A stretch of DNA of 64,000 nucleotides from contig NC_133900.1 of the NCBI RefSeq assembly GCF_964199755.1, positions 75,748,727 to 75,812,726 of the forward strand. The letters are read 5' to 3'. This document shows positions 14,771 to 58,800 of the stretch, in pieces; position 1 is the first letter of the stretch, and every line of letters starts with the position of its first letter. Both the position numbers and the translations under genes were made by a program. Below the pieces are notes generated by a model, which was given only the letters and a program-made list of their open reading frames with translations, did no database searches and was not told where the DNA came from. Origin of the DNA: Larus michahellis. Lineage: Eukaryota; Chordata; Aves; Charadriiformes; Laridae.

Positions 14771-14860
14771 GGAATCACAGAATGGTTTGGGTTGGAAGGG
14801 ACCTTAAAGAACATCTAGTTCCAACCCCTCTGCCATGGACAGGGACACCAGGTGGCTCAA
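14771..14860 (-). mobile_element. Short CR1 3' end inside inferred KDR 3' UTR
   Basis: It begins GGAATCACAGAATGGTTTGG and continues GGAAGGGACCTTAAAGAACA, a CR1 tail in the same sense as KDR. Only about 90 bp is recognisable. Confidence 0.9.
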
Positions 14861-15544
14861 AGCGTGCCCTCGGCACCCATCTCCCATCACTCGGCTCAGT
14901 GCTCTGCCTCCCCGCTACTAACAAACCTCCCCGGCCAAGTCTTCCAGGGAAATGCAGCTCATGAGGGCTGGTATGGCAACTTTTTTTTTCTCCACCAAGG
15001 ACACAGACCATCGCCCCCACCTATATTTAGCCCAACCTATATTTAGCCTCAGGCCATCGGTGAGTGCCACAGCCTTGAGCTGGAGGTTCCTTTTTTTGTT
15101 TGTGGAGGTGCAAGCAAGGGATAACTCTGAGAAACAAGAAGCCAGTGCCGTGCTGTTTCCTTCCTGGAGTCCAGCCGCAAAGGGAAAAACAACAGAAAAA
15201 GACCAACGCGCAGGGCTGTGCCGTTATTTCGTACAACTAGAAACAGTTCAGTTGAACGCTGCGCTGCTGCCTGCGTCCGGCAGACGCTCAGCATGTCACC
15301 GGGGTCCCAAAGGCCACCACGCTGCCTCTGCCATCGGGTTGGCACAGCACCCACACACCGCAGCCACCAGCGCCCCTCGGGGCAAGCAGCCCGGCGCGGC
15401 GCGGTTTTGCTGCCAGATGCTTCTGCATCCTCTTCAGGAAAAAATAAACGTCTTTTCTCAGTCTCACGGACGCGGTCTTTCTATACATCAAACCTGGATA
15501 CCAGCAGCCCAGGCAAGGAACCCGGGGGGACCCGGAGCTTGGCC

Positions 15545-47086
<31,542 letters not shown>

Positions 47087-47400
47087 CCCGCGGCCGCCGG
47101 CAACCCTCGGCCCGACGGCGCCGGCGGGCCAGCAGCCGAACCGAGCCGATCCAAGCCGAACTGATCCTATCCGAGCCGAGCCGAGCCGAGCCGAGCCGAT
47201 GCTCGCCGCACGGCGGGGATGCGGGACCCCGGCCAGCAGCACCGCCCCTCTTGTCCCCGGGGGCGGGGCTTGTCGCCGTGGCCCCGCCCATCCCACCCCA
47301 GGCACCGCCTACTCCATGCATAGGCCACGCCCGCTCCGCCCCAGGCCACGCCCCCGCGGGGATGCTCCGGTGTGGAGCCCCGAGAGCTCCCCCTCCTCCC
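47087..47400 (-). promoter_or_regulatory. KDR promoter / CpG-rich 5' region
   Basis: The 300 bp upstream of the KDR start is CpG-dense and has no TATA box at a sensible distance. GC-box or KLF-type motifs occur at 47260-47269 (GGGGCGGGGC), 47282-47289 (CCCCGCCC), 47325-47332 (CCACGCCC) and 47346-47357. Mammalian KDR promoters are also TATA-less with Sp1 sites. The CpG-rich zone extends into exon 1 and the first 150 bp of intron 1. The transcription start cannot be placed exactly. Confidence 0.7.
47134..47198. repeat. GAGCC pentamer repeat in KDR 5' region
   Basis: Positions 47171-47198 are about five perfect CCGAG units. The preceding 35 bp contain decayed copies (CCGAA, CCGAT, CCAAG). It lies 48-112 bp upstream of the start codon, so it is probably in the 5' UTR or core promoter. 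Confidence 0.85.
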
Positions 47401-47544
47401 CGGAGACCGGGACCCTAATGTGCCTTTTAATCACAATTATTAACCAGGGACTGCCGAAAGAGGAGTTCCTGAGGTGGTCCCTTGAGAAAAATAAGCACAA
47501 ATTAATGTTTTATCCATGCACGTGACCATAAAGCCTCTGGGGGA

Positions 47545-47602
47545 GATAAATACGTCTGCGTAGATAGATGCATAGATAAATGGGTAGATAATCAGGTAGA
47601 TA
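47545..47602. promoter_or_regulatory. Cluster of five GATA motifs
   Basis: GATA occurs at 47545, 47563, 47575, 47587 and 47599, all on the plus strand, about 0.5 kb upstream of the KDR start codon. It may be a decayed TAGA microsatellite, but GATA factors (GATA2) are known regulators of KDR. Function is inferred only. Confidence 0.35.
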
Positions 47603-48750
47603 GAAACACAACCGTGCCTGCATATGCGTATATCTACTTCCACATGCTACGGTTTTCCCTTTCCCTGCAAACCTGCATGTGAGCGTGTCCACAAACGACT
47701 AAGTTAATGAAGCAGCCACTTGATTTTGCACGCTATGCAATTCCAGCTGTTTTACTGTACCAGGGGATGAGTGTAATTTCCTTTGAAATGACACCCCTGT
47801 TGCTCACAGAAAGATACAGGCAGTGGGAGAAAGTAAACTTCTATACCGATTTTTCCCAGAGATCCAATAAAATCCACGAAAAGTCAAAGAAGGCTCATGT
47901 GGTTGAAGAGGCAGCAAGTCAGCAAATAAAATGCGTTCTTGTTATTCTTAGCAGCTCTTAAACCAGAAAATTGGTAGCCCTCGTTATTATTCCCACCTCC
48001 ATCCTACTGCGGGTCAGGTCATTGGTATTTCTAAGGGATTTTGGGAACTCTGGCAGTGATTACTAAACAACTGACCCTTGCTGAGACCAGGCTGCACACA
48101 GGGTTTGTGCAGTAGTGACAAATTCCTAGTGAGAACCCACCCCTTCCTAGTGGCACCCACTGCTGAAGAGCCAGATTTGGTGACTTTATTTGGGGTGATG
48201 CTGGTTTTGTTGGGTTTGACTACAAAGAGAAAAAAATTGATAGGGGCTGGATGACCCGCAAGAGCTGTTTGCCCTCAAAACCGTTTAGCTAGTCAACAAA
48301 GCAAATGAAATTGTAGGGCTAAGTTGAAAAATATTCACATGAAATTATTACAGGATCCATAGAACACAGTAAAATCGCTGGCCGCTCACTTTAGTGCTTT
48401 CTGCATTCCTACATGAGCTTCCAAAAATGCAATCTGTAGAAAATATCCCGCTGTTTTGATTTTAACTTGTGACTTTTCTGAAATTCAGTCAGGTGATGTG
48501 CAACTGGAGCTTACTGCAACACCACTTCGGCTCTGCTTCCATGTGCAGTCGTTGCTATTCCGTGAGCGGTTTGGAGGGGGGTGGTTGGTTTCATTGTGGA
48601 AAACTATTTTCGTGCCTGGGCTTTACGGGAACAAATACTCGCTGTTTGCCCTAAGCATCTCTAAGCAAAGATAGATGAATGCTAGCCCTCCCCTGGCCCT
48701 TTGGCTTTTGCCGTGTCCCCTTGCCTCCTTCTCCCCTGCAGTGTCCTGAG

Positions 48751-48867
48751 GAAGGGAAGAGAAGGGAAAGGAAGGGAAAGGAAGGGAAAGGAAGGGAAGA
48801 GGAGGGAAGGGAAGGGAAGGGAAGGCAAGGCAAGGCAAGGCAAGGCAAAGGTAAAGGCAAGGCAAGG
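48751..48867. repeat. (GGGAA)n / (GGCAA)n purine-biased repeat
   Basis: GGAAGGGAAA units change to GGGAAGGGAA and then to about seven GGCAA units. It lies 1.7 kb upstream of the KDR start. It produces long low-complexity frames on both strands. Confidence 0.95.
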
Positions 48868-50603
48868 AGGGGGACTGACCCCCAAAGCACAGAAACCTCG
48901 GGGCTGGTCGGTGCACACATGGAACTGAGCAGCCGTCAGTGAGGAGTTTGCAGGTTGCGAATGTCGGGCATCCACAGGGAAGCACACATTTCAAAAGCAC
49001 AAAGTGTTTTTATCTCCCTGAGTGATCCCATTGAGATCTCAGTTTTATACTGCGCTTCCGAAAAGGGACACAGCCTTCAGTACTTTGCCTGGCTGCCAGT
49101 ATAATCTCGTTAACTAGAATAATGCTGCGGGAACTGCTGCTTCACTGTATGAATTGCCATCCCTGTAGTACCAGGAGCATTTGTGATACCAATGAGCAAA
49201 CTAGAAGACAACTTCTTTACACTCCAGATACTTGAATGGGGTAAACATTTAAGCGCAAGAATAACTTTACTCTGGAGAGTCATTCTACAGATGCAAGGCT
49301 TTTCATGTGAATCAAATTACTTATCTATATGGAGTTTGTGGGAATACTCCTCTAGCAAGATCAAATAAAAACTATAACTAAGAGTCTCTGGAAACGAAAG
49401 GGAGAGCTAGAAAAGATGTGAGGTGGCTTTACCGACACGGGGTGTGTGGTATCATATGTGCTTTGCTACACTGATTTTTCTATTTTGATCTCTGATGGGG
49501 CTTTCTCAAGTGGATTGTCAGTGGAAGATGCCATGGGGAACCTCTGAGAGAAAAATCGACCTGAGCACATAAGAAAGGCGGTCACCTAAAGTCCAAGTGA
49601 CAGATTCATCTAAATACACTGCTACCGTGACAGCCATGGGACAACAGATGTCTGGTTACAAAACCAAAACCCCAGTGATTCAAGTCATGGCAGCTTTCTT
49701 ATCCAGCCTTTGAGGCTATAGTCTCCGCACAGCCTTCGTGTCATCCTTCGTCCCTGAGTATCTAGCGTAGCCCAGCTTGCACCAGAGACTACCAGTGCTG
49801 AACCGTGGGGAGCTGGCGAGAGAAGCCAAATATATTCACATTATTGAGTGAGTAGAGGGTGGGAATTCCTCCCTCCTCAGAGACAGTTTAAGTCTGGGAA
49901 ACTCCCCAGGATCCCAAAAACAACATGAAATGGCTTCTAAGGCTATCGCACCCTTCGTCTCAGCACCCTCACTTGCTTTAAATGACAGGCAATCCCGACA
50001 AGACGTTTCAAATCTGGCTCAGTTCAGAGAAGTCTGCCCCTGCCTTGGCCAGACAATACCAGTAAAGAAACGGGGGGCTGGAAGGAGCTCCATGAACGTT
50101 CATCCCTCCTGCCACACTGAGCCCACACTGAGCCCAGTGAGGGACCGGACCTGGAGATTTGCAGGAGAGCTGGGAGCCGACGGATGGGATGCGTTCAAAC
50201 CACGTGCATCACTCCGGGTTTCATCAGATCGATTCCCTGAGCCCCTCGGAGAGCAGCTCCCACCCTGAAATCAGCGTGTTTCCAGCGCCTGGGCTTATTT
50301 TCCTCCTTCCCTGCAGCCTCTTTCTGCCATAGCCCTTGTGCAGGGGAAACTGTGTGTCTGCGGATGGTCCCTGGGAACGCTCTGTGGGACGGAACGGGGC
50401 ACGAAGTCTCGCCTTGGCCAAACAGGGCTAACAAGCTTTTGTTTATGCATCTGCTCCTCCGGTCGCCAAAAGCTCATTAAAAACAAGACACAAAGAAGCA
50501 GCAGAGGAAGCACACAACCCCCCCCCTCCCCTCTCCTCCCCGACCTGTCACGACTCTCCCGGGCTCACTGGCTCCGTCAGCACCTCTGAGGAGCCCGGCC
50601 AGC

Positions 50604-50626
50604 CTTTTTTTTTTTTTTTTTTTTTG
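50604..50626. repeat. Poly-T run upstream of KDR
   Basis: An uninterrupted run of about 22 T flanked by GC-rich sequence (a C run at about 50518-50530 precedes it). Confidence 0.95.
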
Positions 50627-51840
50627 CTTAATTATTCAAATAACAACCTGGGGGGAGATAAGGGCTGGCAGTGGGGACACCGATTCTGTGCTTCCTTGCT
50701 CATGTAGCTCAATAAGTTTGCAAGTGGCCGATGTCCCACGCAGAACACGTCTGGGATGTGGCAGCCAGCGGCCGGAGCGGCTCGTGGTCACAGCTGCATG
50801 CCACATCTGGGGCTGCAAGCACTGATAACATTGCCAAGGCAGACACGGAAACACGTTCAAGATGCCGCTACAAAAAAGAAAAAGCGAAGGCACCCATTTA
50901 ATATCGAACGCCATCACCTTTCATATCAACCACATGCAAAAGCAGAAACACATTTAGCATGACACGTGTTGCAGGTGTAGACCCCAGAAAATGTGTTGGT
51001 TTGCAAGTGGCATTGCAAAGGACAAAATATACCCTTCCGATTAGAAATGAAACCGGTTAGAAATGTCCCAGGTGAGAACAGGCACGGAAGCAGGAATGAG
51101 AAAGCATAAACCCACTCATTTTCAGACAGAGTTGCCTAAAGGTAGAGATTTGGATGACCCTGTTTCCACAGTACGCCAGAAATGTTGAGACCTTAGCTGG
51201 AATCTGTGAACATGTCCCTTGGCTATGTCCAGCTATGAACAGGAGGTGTGGGTTCAGCGTGTGTGGGTAACCCCAAAGCAGCTTTATTCTAGCTCGGCTG
51301 GATGCTGATGGTAACAAAACTGGAGGAGCAGGTTCCTTGCTGTCAAGGCTCCGATTAATCCAACTTGCCTTGGATACATCTTTCTACTCCTTGGCACCTA
51401 ATTGTGGTTGGAGGCACGCGGAATTTTAGGGACATATCTTTGAAAAATTCAGTTTCTTTCACTGTTCATCCGCTTGCCCCCATCGTGTCCTAAAGCTCCA
51501 TATAACTGCTCCCGCCAGGACAACAGGCTCCTACGCACCCTTCATTATGTTCATTATTTTTTTTTCCCCACCGAGCTGATTTTCCTCGCCAAACCCCTTG
51601 TGGAGGCAAAGGGTTTGTGGGGAAGGGGAAAATGCCTTTGCTTGTTTATGCGGCTGAAGCCTCTGGAAATTTCTCTCCCACTTGCAGCAGGAAGCAGCGC
51701 TGAAGCATCCCTTTCTGAGCAGGAAGCAGGGAGTAATTCAGTGTCTGGGCCCCTGGACGTGTGGTCAGTCAGGCTAATGGATGGGCAACTGGTGACAGGG
51801 ACAAGCTACAGATTCTTACACAGAAATCGGGGACGTGCAA

Positions 51841-51921
51841 TACTTTTTTTTTTCCCCTCTTTTTTCTTTTTTTTCTTTCTTTTTTTCTTTCGTTTTCTTT
51901 TTTTTTTTTTCTTTTTTTTGG
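51841..51921. repeat. T-rich low-complexity tract
   Basis: Runs of T with scattered C or G over 80 bp. It gives rise to spurious Phe-rich and Lys-rich frames on the two strands. Confidence 0.95.
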
Positions 51922-52999
51922 GCAGGGGGCTGAAAGTTGGTAAGTCCATGAAAAAACTCTCAAAGCGTAGTTCGACAAAACCGCTGGAGAAGGGCAAAAT
52001 CTTTTTCTTCAATAGCTCACTGGCTCTGCACGCTCTCACTGTGTCCCCTCCCGTGAGGAGGACATTTGTATCTCCCAAGAGCACCTTCACCTCTGTCCTG
52101 CAGGAATGGAAGGCGGTATCCTCAGTCGCTTGGTCAACATGGCTGCGTTTGTATGCCAATTCCCTTAATATTGACCGAAGGAGAAGGAGAACAAGGGAGT
52201 GAGCATCACACTATTCACAAAGAGTGTCCTAGAGGAGAGACCTGGATTCTGGCCCTCATCCCTGCAAATACTGAAGGATTTTGTTCGATGCAGAATGGTA
52301 CCATCAAGAAACCTGAAATGCCCATCCGCTATGGAGTGGTGCCTGAGGCTTTCTACTGACCTGAAGCCAGGCCTCCCGGAGGTGAATTTGCTCTGGGGTG
52401 GAAGTCCAACTGCTTGGGAAACTGTCTGCCCAAAATATATGTTACTGGTTTGTTATGAAAGAAATAAAAATTATAAACTCATCTGACAGGGAGCCAGCCT
52501 ATCCAACATATTCTTACAAGAGGTCATTGTATTAGGAGTAGAAGCAACACACACCAGCTCCCAGGAAGTTTTTGTCCCCCATATCTTCTAAGGAACGATC
52601 TCCGAGTGAAGGTTTTTGGGTTGTTTGTAGCACCTTTCTGCCATGGAGGTGCCTCGGTGTCAGCTAAGGATTTTATCATGTTGCGGCCTTCCAGCGGTGA
52701 GGGCTCGAATGAGGTCTCTCTCCTACATCCTACCGCTTTTTAAATGAAATATGTATGGACTTAGTATCTTAGAGATATTTGACCATTGTTATGTTTGCTT
52801 GAAACTGGCAGAAGGGTTAAAAAATTATGAGTCAAGTAGGTAGAAAAAATCAACAGACAGACATAAAACATGATTAGGTAAGTCCTGTTTCCCTAGGAAA
52901 TCAGCCTAAAATTTACAGGTCACACCAACTCGAAAAAACTGCCAGCACTTCATAGGACAGGATTAGCAGTTGAAACTCAAAGGTAACTCAAAGGAGAGC

Positions 53000-53345
53000 C
53001 AAGTGTTGTCGGAAATTGTGAAGACCCAGCCTATGAGGGAAAGCTGAAAGATTTGAGCCTGTTCAATCTAGAAGAAGAGGAGATTGGACAGACGGGTGTG
53101 ATAACAGCCTTCCAGTGGGGAAAGGCTGGAGGTCCCCGATCTATTATCCTCATAGCCACCAAGGGTAAGGGAGGAAATAATCAGTCTAATTTTATGGACA
53201 GCAGACTTATCTCAGATAATGTGGAACATTTTCTGATTTTCAGGGCAGTTAAGCACTGAATGTGGTTGTCTGGGGAGTCTGGGACTGGCATCAATTGAGG
53301 TGTTTAAGATCGGGTCTGACAGATCTCTGTCAGCGATGAAATTTA
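53000..53345 (+). mobile_element. Old CR1 3' region
   Basis: It has the CR1 3' segment order: TGAGCCTGTTCAATCTAGAA, a GGTGTGATAACAGCCTTCCA block, TGGTTGTCTGGGGAGTCTGG and TTGAGGTGTTTAAGATCGGG. It is diverged and lacks the terminal octamers. Confidence 0.75.
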
Positions 53346-55339
53346 ATTCTGGTTTACAATAGAAGTGGGTATTAGATAGTCTTCTCAGGTTTATTCAAGG
53401 CCCGCATATTCATGATTAATAGAAATACCATTTCCTGTTTCCTGTTCTTTAATAAAGCAACCCAAAAATGAAGCACTTCTTTATTAGGTCAAGTGTAACA
53501 TTTCATCCAGCCTACAACATTTCAGCATTTCTTTTCAGCAGGAAAAATCTAATACAGTCAGTCTGAGCTGATACCTCTTCCTTTTTTTTTTTTTAGGAGG
53601 TATCTTGGAGTGAGTCTTTTTGTGTTCAGCAACTAAACCGAAAAAACCCCCACCAACCTCCAAACCGTTGTTCACACAGCCCTGGTTCCAGCCAGGAACT
53701 CCTGGGAGACACCTCAGGGCACAAGTTGACGGGGACTTCTGAAATGTGTCAATGGTTGCCAAAGTACAGGCGGCACTGTGTGGTGATTGCTTGAAATGAC
53801 GTCAAATGACTTTCCCAAATCAGCGCCAACGGCAGTTTACAGTCCATGCGTCCATAGCGTGTGAATTCTCTTTCAACTAACTCTTGCCGGTCCATTTAAA
53901 CAGCATTTGGGGAAATGACCAAACCTGTTCCTTCCAGGTAATTCATTTTCCTGGCAAATACTTTCGCCGCCAGGAGAACTGGATGGTAACTGAATAGTCT
54001 TGTGGGACATAATGTAGGGTCCCCACAATGTAGGGATGTAAGATCATGGGGAACCACAAGATGCAGAAAAGGGCACAGCAGGGGCTTGTGCAGACACAGG
54101 AGGGATCTCCATCACTCTCCTGTTCTTCTAAAGACTTTCTGGGGTACTAGCACACCTGGGTCTCACAGTCCCTCTAAAGAACTACTTTTATCTCAGCAGT
54201 GAGGAAGACTTGTTTCAAGTAGGCTACAGTCAGGATTTATTTGCACATATGGTGTCTTAAATGTGATTAATCACTTTAAAGTTGTAATACACAAGTTGAT
54301 TTTTGACATCCATGTCCCAAAAGCCTTTTTCTTACAAAGTATAAAAGTTCATCGCAACTATTTGCCTATTTGCATGTTAAACTTTTTCCTTGCTTTACTG
54401 TTATGAGATATTGGCCATCATATGTCCTAAAGAAAAGAACTGTGTCCCACTAGTGGCATGTTCAGCTTCTGTTCAGACTCCTCTTCCAGGACACAAATTA
54501 ATCAGGTTTGCAAAGGAACAGGGAGAATGCCTCAGATTATTTGCTGATCAAATTCCTCTATTTACAGGGGTGCGAATCGCCTTTCTACAGCCTGGGGAAG
54601 CAGACTGCCTCAGTTCTTGCAGCCAGAGAACCCAGAGACCCCCAAACCAGAAACACTAACCTAAAACTCTGTTTTCTACGTATTTTGCCTTTTTGAGCAA
54701 GTTGGCTGATTGATTGCACTTTTTTTTTTTTTTTTTTAACACCTGACTATTTTCTCACACCTCTCATCCAAGCAGAAACACCATAGCAGATATCTTACCG
54801 CCTTCTCACTGTTTTCTGCCATGGCTGTAGCTAAATGAACCCTCTGGACGTTTAGTAGCTGATGCGCAGCATTAGGTCCCAGCAGAACAGCATCAACAGG
54901 AAAGAAAAGGAAGTGACCAGACACTTGGTGAGTTTGTCTCACCGAAGGTTGTCGCCAACCAAAGGTTAAAAAATACATCCCACTTTGTTTTCTGGAGGGG
55001 GGCGCCCGAACACACCCTGCACAAAATTCATAGAGTCGTCATTAGGGCCAAAAGGAAATATTAGGGCATGTAGTCTGACCTTTGAAAACCACGGGCAACA
55101 CAGGGGGCCCACTGGGACACCGTTCTTCATTAATTAAGTGCAAATGCCATCAGAAGAGAAGAGGAATATTTACTGAACTGAAGTTACAGCCAGTCAGCGA
55201 GTAGTTTGTGAAGGACTCTGAGCCTGTGTGTTATCCAGGGGGAATTTAGGATCATATATAATAGCAATGTTAGCACTGTGTTGAGACAAACAGTAACTGT
55301 GCACTCATGTATATGGGGGCTATTAGATATACATATACA
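53346..55339. other. Upstream intergenic DNA, no gene recognised
   Basis: No recognisable coding or RNA feature; T runs at about 53580 and 54720 only. Confidence 0.55.
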
Positions 55340-55842
55340 CAGAATCACAGCATTGTTAGAGTTGGAAAGGACCTTAAAGACCATCTAGTTCCACCCCCCT
55401 GCCCTGGGCAGGGACACCTCCCACTAGACCAGGCTGCTCAAAGCCCCATCCAGCCTGGCCTTGAACACCTCCAGGGATGGGGCAGCCACAGCTTCCCTGG
55501 GCAACCTCTTCCAGTGTCTCACCACCTTCGAAGTAAAGAATTTCTTCCTAATATCCAATCTAAATCTGCCCTCTTTCAGTTTGAAACCATTATCCCTCAA
55601 CTTGTCGCTCCACTCCCTGATAAACAGCCCCTCCCCATCTCTCCTGTAGGCCCCCTTTAGGTACTGGAAAGGGCTCTAAGGTCTCCCTGGAGCCTTCTCT
55701 TCTCCAGGCTGAACACCCCTGACTCTCCCAGCCTGTCCCCATGGCAGAGGTGCTCCAGCCCTCAGATCATCTTCATGGCCTCCTCTGGACCCGCTCCAAC
55801 AGGTCCATGAGCTTCCTGTACTGAGGACTCCAAAGCTATACA
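55340..55842 (-). mobile_element. CR1 LINE 3' end (minus orientation)
   Basis: Begins ACAGAATCACAGCATTGTTA and continues with the reverse complement of the CR1 tail through AGGCTGAACACCCCTGACTC. About 500 bp, 5' truncated. Reading frames here are CR1-derived. Confidence 0.95.
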
Positions 55843-58800
55843 TACATATTTGTACTTTGTGGGAGGTCAGGAATATTTCTGGAATTCTGCTAGCATAGCA
55901 TTTATTAGCTACACAGCAAACATAGCTGGCAAGCATTGTGAAATTATTTCATTTCACTGAATTGCTGATTCAATGCTTGCAAGAAATGCATTACTATTCC
56001 CATCCGTTCTGTTGTGGAAGTAAACAGGGTGACCCTTCCCTGTAACACTCACAGCAAGCAAGGAGGACATTCGTTTCCTCCTGCCCAGGCTCAGAGGGGG
56101 AGCTGGTTAAGGCTCAGGAAGCTTGAAGGAAAGCCCAGATCCTTGGGCTGGAGGGTTTCCTAGAGACCCATCCTGCATCCGCGGGAGCAGTCTGGGAGAG
56201 CGCCCAGCTCTCTTCCTTTCCATCCTCAGGATCACATTTTCCAGGCGAGCCCTGGACACAAAGCACTGATACGCAGGAGGCCGGGCGATGGAGCGCGGCC
56301 AGGCTGTCCCCTGGGGTGTTGCTTTCTCCGCAGGGGTTGTGCTTCAGCGGTGGCATTTCCAGCAGAGACCAGCATAGTACTGCTGGGCAATGGAGAAGAG
56401 GTGAGGCGGGGAGTTGTGAGTTCAGGAATTACAGGTAGACGCAGAAGGTGCAAGCTGCACAGGTGCAAAAGGCTACAGGGATGCCGAATCTCCAGGATTA
56501 AACTGGTTGGAAGGATTTTCTCCTGAAGCCACAGCTATCGCCACTCAGAAACAAGCGGAGCAAGCGGCTGTTTAGGGTGAAAACCTTGTAGGAATCTCAG
56601 AGATCTCAGATTATCTGGGTTTGGACTGTTGTCCATAAAATGCCACAGGATGAGAGTCAGCAGGAATTCTCCATAAGCCTGAAATTAGACCCCTTATTGC
56701 ACGAAATACTGTGCCAGCACCAAAGCGTTGGCACTATACGCCTCCTTATTCTTTGACATCTGCTGACTGCCGTGTGCCAAGAAAAAGGTAACTGAGCGCT
56801 TCAAGGAAGGAAGACATCGAGCTCGGGGTCACGGATACCTGCCAACAAGACTTATTTTATTTTAAATGACTTGGAAATACAGGAATATTTGTTTTATAAA
56901 GGGTGAGAATCTGAGGATGGAGTCGTCGCTTCTACATTTTTAAAAATCACAATAATTTTTTTTTTTTAACCCAGAAAACGTAGCAACTGGAGTCAGGGAA
57001 GAATGAATCTCTCTAACATCCACAGATGTATGAAAATTCACTATGTTTAATAATCCTCTCTGTCTTCCCATTCCTTTCCCTCTGACTCATCTGTAATGCA
57101 TTTACTTTATTCGCGCAGTTTAACTGTAGGTTTGCCACCCTCTTGCCATCATTTCAGTCACTAGATATTTTTTAATTTTTTTTTTTCATGTGAAGCTGTG
57201 AAAATATTTTGATTGAACCGGTGCAAAAATATTTCAGGGAAACCCAAAGTATGGATGTCAAAATATGCTGGGAGAATAACACACCTACTGATATATAATA
57301 ACATTATCCAGTTATTAAAGGAAGCAAGTGGGAAAATATAGGTGTATGGTTTCTAGCTAGCAGGGGGGGAAAAAAATGACGGGTCCTGATTAAAAGCTGT
57401 TAAAGGACTTTGCATTCTGCTTCCCTTCCTTAATCCATTTGACCTTCTGAGCATGGCCCCGGCCAGCCAGGAGAGCAGAGATAAGTAGGGAGGTTCACCA
57501 CGCTCGCCTGGTGCAGTCAGCGAAAGTCGCTTTCTGTAGCCTCCAGCCTTCCTCTTGGATATGCCTGTCATCAGGAAAACCGAGTCCGGGCTCACCACTT
57601 TCTCTTCCGCCCTTCTAGCTCCACATGTTTCCTGACCCTTGGCTCCTCTGCTGAGAGGGATTGCCACCTGCGCACCGGCCCTGCCAGCACAACCGCGTCC
57701 TGTACCTTCCCCCTGTCCAGGGTTCACTATTTTCACCACTCCGTATGATAGCTGTGTGACGGGAACGTACTTGGGTTCAAACCATCCTTAATATTGGAAA
57801 ACAAAGCAGCATTTCCACTGCAACGTGCTTCTGTCCTCTCCTTTCAAGGAACATGATGCTGTGAGTCCCAGAAAAAAAGAGTCATTTGCACTTTATTCTA
57901 AATTACATTCTCTTTTCCCATTTTTTTCCCCCCGGTAAGTTTTTCAGGATAAGCATCTCTCTTATGAGATACTTCTGAGAAAACAGAAGAGAACAGCTGC
58001 AGCTGGAGGGTGTTCAGGAGCCATCATCATGGAAGAAAAAAAAAGTCTCTACAGTCCCGTTAGAGTTCAACGTGAACTTTTTCTTACGTTTATTGACCCA
58101 ACTCATGGGATGGCTGCTAGTCTGGTGCTACAACAAATGAAATTACTGCCTGTTTGCTCTCGTTCAGGCTGTACCATTGCAGGAGGGTGACTGAGCAGAG
58201 GAGATAGGCCCTCCCAGGTGAGTCCCTGGTACTGTGTTCCCCAAGAGGACAAGAAAGACCAAGGGGTAGCACAACACCCACTGGCTGCACGGTGACTTTG
58301 GAAAGCCATGGGACCCCAGAACATATTAATGAGGGCTTCACCACAAAATGCTATTTACGTAGAAATAGTTACAAATTCCAGCCCTTCCAACTCTTATCAC
58401 CAAGACACTAGGACTAGGACTGTCTCTTGATGCTCAGAGCATCTTCTGTGTGCCTGCGGCTACATGGGGACAAAAGGAGTTTTAGAAATTAAGCAACTGA
58501 ACTCGGAAGGAATCCAAACTGAGCATCGAGAATGTTCTCAAATCAAAGATCATCCTGTGTCTCTTCTGGGCCAGGTGGGAATGGGGAACTTCTAACCAAA
58601 CCTGACTGAGGAATCCTACTGCTCACAGCTGGATCTGTCCCCTAGGCAGGACTGGAAGTGGTCTGATAGGTGCTGACTTGCTGTATCTTCCATGTCCAGT
58701 TGAAATGGGGGAACAAACTAAATAGCTCAACCTCTTGGGAGAAATTTCCATACTTATGGACCTTTAGCCTGTTGTCCTAAGGAAATAAACTGTGCCATCC

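Larger units (their letters stand above)
14120..15544 (-). other. KDR: Inferred KDR 3' UTR
   Basis: The sequence follows the KDR stop and ends near a minus-strand AATAAA at 14147-14152, giving about 1.4 kb, similar to mammalian KDR 3' UTRs. The proximal part is GC-rich and the last 200 bp very AT-rich. It includes a CR1 tail (about 14771-14860) and a tandem copy of CCTATATTTAGCC near 15020-15050. The cleavage point is an estimate; another AATAAA lies at 13139-13144. Confidence 0.45.
47603..52999. other. Upstream intergenic DNA of KDR, no gene recognised
   Basis: It holds simple repeats (48.75 kb, 50.6 kb, 51.84 kb) and short frames. The 242-residue frame at 51474-52202 runs through a T-rich tract and has no recognisable domain. 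A tandem CACACTGAGCCC duplication lies at about 50113-50136. Confidence 0.55.

Noticed and set aside
48623..49000. 125-codon frame with repeated Pro/Ser/Leu/Phe
   Set aside because: Translation of the GGGAA/GGCAA repeat.
51474..52202. 242-codon plus-strand frame upstream of KDR
   Set aside because: It contains a long Phe-rich stretch from a T tract; no domain is recognisable and no neighbouring exon fits.
55307..55660. 117-codon frame
   Set aside because: Starts just outside and then reads through a CR1 tail; no independent coding evidence.
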